Assembly (NCBI RefSeq): GCF_026342035.1
Contig: NZ_JAPENM010000013.1
Location: forward strand, 62,001-126,000
Direction: 5' to 3'
Length of the DNA stretch: 64,000 bases
Source: Aldersonia sp. NBC_00410
GTDB lineage: Bacteria; Actinomycetota; Actinomycetes; Mycobacteriales; Mycobacteriaceae
This document shows positions 61,997 through 64,000 of the stretch, piece by piece. A model generated the notes under the pieces. The model was not told the origin of the DNA and searched no databases. It was given only the letters and a program-made list of their open reading frames with translations. Position 1 is the first letter of the stretch. Every line of letters starts with the position of its first letter. A program made the translations under genes and the position numbers.

Positions 61997-62613
61997 ATGC
62001 GACTGGTTCGGACCACAGTGATACTGCTGGCGGCACTGGCCGCCGGCGCGGCCTGTGCACCGTCGGACCCCGACGCTCCCGGTGACTGGTGCGAAGAAGC
62101 GATCGTGAACCTGACCAGCGGGCAGCAGCGGTTGTACGACTACTCCAGGGCGCGCCACCCGAACCTGGATCGGGAGTGGATCGCCACCAAGCCGAACCCG
62201 CCCGCGACTGAAGCATCGATCAGCGCTGCCGAGCAGAGGCTGGGGACGCACTTCGATCAGCAACTGCGACAGCAGTTCGCACACGCCGACGGTTGGCAAT
62301 CCTTCGCGGGAACATCGAGTCTGTATTCGACCAGCGAGCTGACCACCGACTCCCCCGTACGCACGATCATGAACGACCTGATGGACGAGTTCGGCGTCAC
62401 TGCGGACGAACTCGGCGTCCAATCCCTCGACGACCTGATCCTCATTGGCGCCAACGACGTCTCAGATACGTTCATTCTCACGACCGGCTGCCCGGACGAC
62501 AACTGTGCCAGCGCCCCGGTGTGGGACTGAAGGGTAGCCACGAGAAGTACAACGGACTTCAAGACTTCCTAATCTCGGTGGCCGAGGAGCTCAAAGCTCA
62601 GCCGCCGAAATAG
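61997..62613 (+). pseudogene. SUKH lipoprotein gene, frameshifted near the 3' end
   Basis: Starts MRLVRTTVILLAALAAGAAC, a lipoprotein signal with an AAC lipobox, then a SUKH core (EASISAAEQRLGTHFDQQLR, HADGWQSFAGTSSL, VQSLDDLILIGANDVSD). Reading stops at 62530 after SAPVW, whereas the sister genes continue VWAFDG. A one-base deletion near 62528 moves the rest (KGSHEKYNGLQDFLISVAEE) into another frame ending at 62613. Only the last 28 or so residues are affected, so a shortened product of 177 residues may still be made. Confidence 0.75.
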
Positions 62614-62729
62614 GGTGAACCGCATACCAGTATGTCAACCCGTGGGTCGTGCAGACATCGGGCAGATTCAATCGAGACGAGATCGAAGGGCAGGTTCGCG
62701 GTCCTTCCTGCCGAACGAAGGAGCCGACG

Positions 62730-63350
62730 ATGCGACTGGTTCGGACCACAGTGATACTGCTGGCTGCACTCGCCGCGACCGCGGCCTGTTCACAGCCGGG
62801 CCCCGACGCATCTAGTGATTGGTGTGCCGACACGATCGCAGCATTGATCAGTGAGCGGCAGCGCTGGAACGACTACGACAAGGCCCACGGCGCAGAAAAC
62901 GAGGACCTGTCCCGGTTCGTGACGCCGCCGAACCCGCCGGCCACCGCGGAACAGATCGATGCCGCCGAACAACGTCTCGGCAAGCGGCTGGACCGGCAGT
63001 TGCGCAATTGGCTCGAACACGCCAACGGCTGGGAATTCGTGTTCGGCACCACCGCCCTGTTCTCGACGCAGCAGCTCACCCCGGACTCACCCGAGCGCGA
63101 GATCTTCCTCGAAGGGATCGACGAAACCAGCACGCGCACAGATGAGTTCGGAGTGGACTCCTTCGACGACCTCATCATTATCGGCACCAACGACAACCAG
63201 AGCGACTTCATCCTCACCACCGGATGCGACGACGACAGCGACTGCGACAGCGCACCCGTGTGGGCCTTCGACGGTGACATCAGGACGTTCTCCAGCCTCC
63301 GCGACTTCCTCACCGTAGAGGTGGAATCGCTGAAAGCAGCGAAACGGTAG
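62730..63350 (+). CDS. SUKH-family lipoprotein
   Basis: 206 residues from ATG 62730 with GAAGGAG upstream. Lipoprotein signal MRLVRTTVILLAALAATAAC, then a SUKH domain: PPATAEQIDAAEQRLGKRLD, NWLEHANGWEFVFGTTAL, VDSFDDLIIIGTNDNQSDFI and DGDIRTFSSLRDFLTVEVES. Two cysteine pairs (DWCADTI; GCDDDSDCDS) are extra relative to cytosolic SUKH proteins and fit an extracytoplasmic location. Likely an envelope-anchored immunity protein. Close paralogue of the flanking copies. Confidence 0.8.
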   Translation: MRLVRTTVILLAALAATAACSQPGPDASSDWCADTIAALISERQRWNDYDKAHGAENEDLSRFVTPPNPPATAEQIDAAEQRLGKRLDRQLRNWLEHANGWEFVFGTTALFSTQQLTPDSPEREIFLEGIDETSTRTDEFGVDSFDDLIIIGTNDNQSDFILTTGCDDDSDCDSAPVWAFDGDIRTFSSLRDFLTVEVESLKAAKR

Positions 63351-63446
63351 TCCCAGCACTACTTCCCGGCCGAAACGGTGTACACACCCAGGGTCTCGAC
63401 GACGCTGAAACCAGCGAAGCGGACTCGGGTTCGAGAGGAGCCGACG

Positions 63447-64000
63447 ATGCGACTGGTTCGGACCACAGTGATACTGCTGGCGGCACTGGCCGCGGGGGCG
63501 GGCTGTTCACCGTCGGACCCCGACGCTCCCCGTGACTGGTGTGCCGACACGATCGCGGCACTGATCAGTGAACAGCACCGCTGGTACGACTACGACATGA
63601 CCCACGGCCGAGGAAACGTGGACCTGACCTGGATGGTGACGCCGCCGAACCCGCCGGCTACCGCGGAGCAGATCGACGCCGCCGAACAACGTCTCGGCAA
63701 GCGGTTGGACCGGCAGTTGCGCAATTGGCTCGAACACGCCAACGGCTGGGAATTCGCTTTCGGCACCACCACCCTGTACTCGACAGATCAGCTCACCCCG
63801 GACTCACCCGAGCGCGACATCTTCCTCGAAGGGATCGGCGAAACCGACACGCAGATAGACGAGTTCGGCGTGGACTCCTTCGACGACCTCACCATTATCG
63901 GCACCAACGACAACCAGAGCCGCTTCATCCTCACCACCGGATGCGCCGACGACAGCGACTGCGACAGCGCACCCGTGTGGGCCTTCGACGGCGACATCGA
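63447..64000 (+). CDS. SUKH-family lipoprotein (3' end beyond the window)
   Basis: Starts at ATG 63447 with GAGAGGAG upstream. Lipoprotein signal MRLVRTTVILLAALAAGAGC, then nearly the same SUKH domain as the previous gene (AEQIDAAEQRLGKRLDRQLR, NWLEHANGWEFAFGTTTLYS, VDSFDDLTIIGTNDNQS). The frame is open to position 64000 within DGDI. The array probably continues to the right. Confidence 0.8.
   Translation, partial: MRLVRTTVILLAALAAGAGCSPSDPDAPRDWCADTIAALISEQHRWYDYDMTHGRGNVDLTWMVTPPNPPATAEQIDAAEQRLGKRLDRQLRNWLEHANGWEFAFGTTTLYSTDQLTPDSPERDIFLEGIGETDTQIDEFGVDSFDDLTIIGTNDNQSRFILTTGCADDSDCDSAPVWAFDGDI

Overview
The window is high-GC actinobacterial DNA from a mycolic-acid-type organism (order Mycobacteriales, for example Nocardia, Rhodococcus or Gordonia). 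The evidence is a complete type VII (ESX) secretion locus with PE and PPE proteins, EspG, mycosin, WhiB and Lsr2. I cannot tell from sequence whether it is chromosomal or plasmid-borne. No rRNA or tRNA genes were recognised.

Layout. (1) 1-3154: C-terminally truncated gene (runs off the left edge) for a large surface protein with cadherin/VCBS-like repeats, four of them identical, and a YVTN propeller. (2) 4.1-9.8 kb: accessory island with a HEPN/RES-type NAD+ phosphorylase, a uracil-DNA-glycosylase-like protein, insertion-sequence relics, a small DNA-binding protein and a lower-GC endonuclease/exonuclease/phosphatase protein. (3) 10.16-11.9 kb: an intact TnpB-family RNA-guided nuclease gene whose stop codon is directly followed, on the same strand, by a four-repeat CRISPR-like array. 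One spacer closely matches a gene 5 kb away in this window. (4) 12.2-40.3 kb: ESX locus with ESX-3-like core order (eccA-eccB-eccC-PE-PPE-esx-esx-espG-eccD-mycP-eccE), flanked by ESX-1-like accessory genes (EspK-, EspC-, EspB- and EspL-like) and several regulators (a SARP/BTAD protein, Lsr2, WhiB and a tandem EspR-like HTH protein). Each transcription block begins with a related palindrome, TYCCA-N4-TGGGA. (5) 40.7-49.1 kb: four-gene minus-strand operon of large proteins of unknown role (giant beta-rich protein, LamG-like protein, Vps62-like membrane protein, Gly/Asp/Asn-repeat protein). (6) 49.4-51.8 kb: three-gene cluster that looks terpenoid-related. (7) 52.0 kb: secreted trypsin-like protease carrying the same palindrome. 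(8) 53.6-60 kb: anchored protein, serine recombinase, an HNH/multi-zinc protein, ECF sigma factor and a CD225-type membrane protein. (9) 60.1-64.0 kb: two very small peptide genes and a tandem array of SMI1/KNR4 (SUKH) immunity-like genes, three encoding lipoproteins, running off the right edge.

How it may fit together. EccB, EccC, EccD and EccE with MycP form the membrane export machine. EccA and EspG handle PE/PPE substrates, and proteins with YxxxD signals (PE, EsxB-like, EspC-like, EspB-like) are the likely cargo. The shared palindrome suggests one regulator switches these blocks together with the 52.0 kb protease. The CRISPR-like spacer against an ESX-linked gene suggests that loci of this type have been targets of RNA-guided defence.
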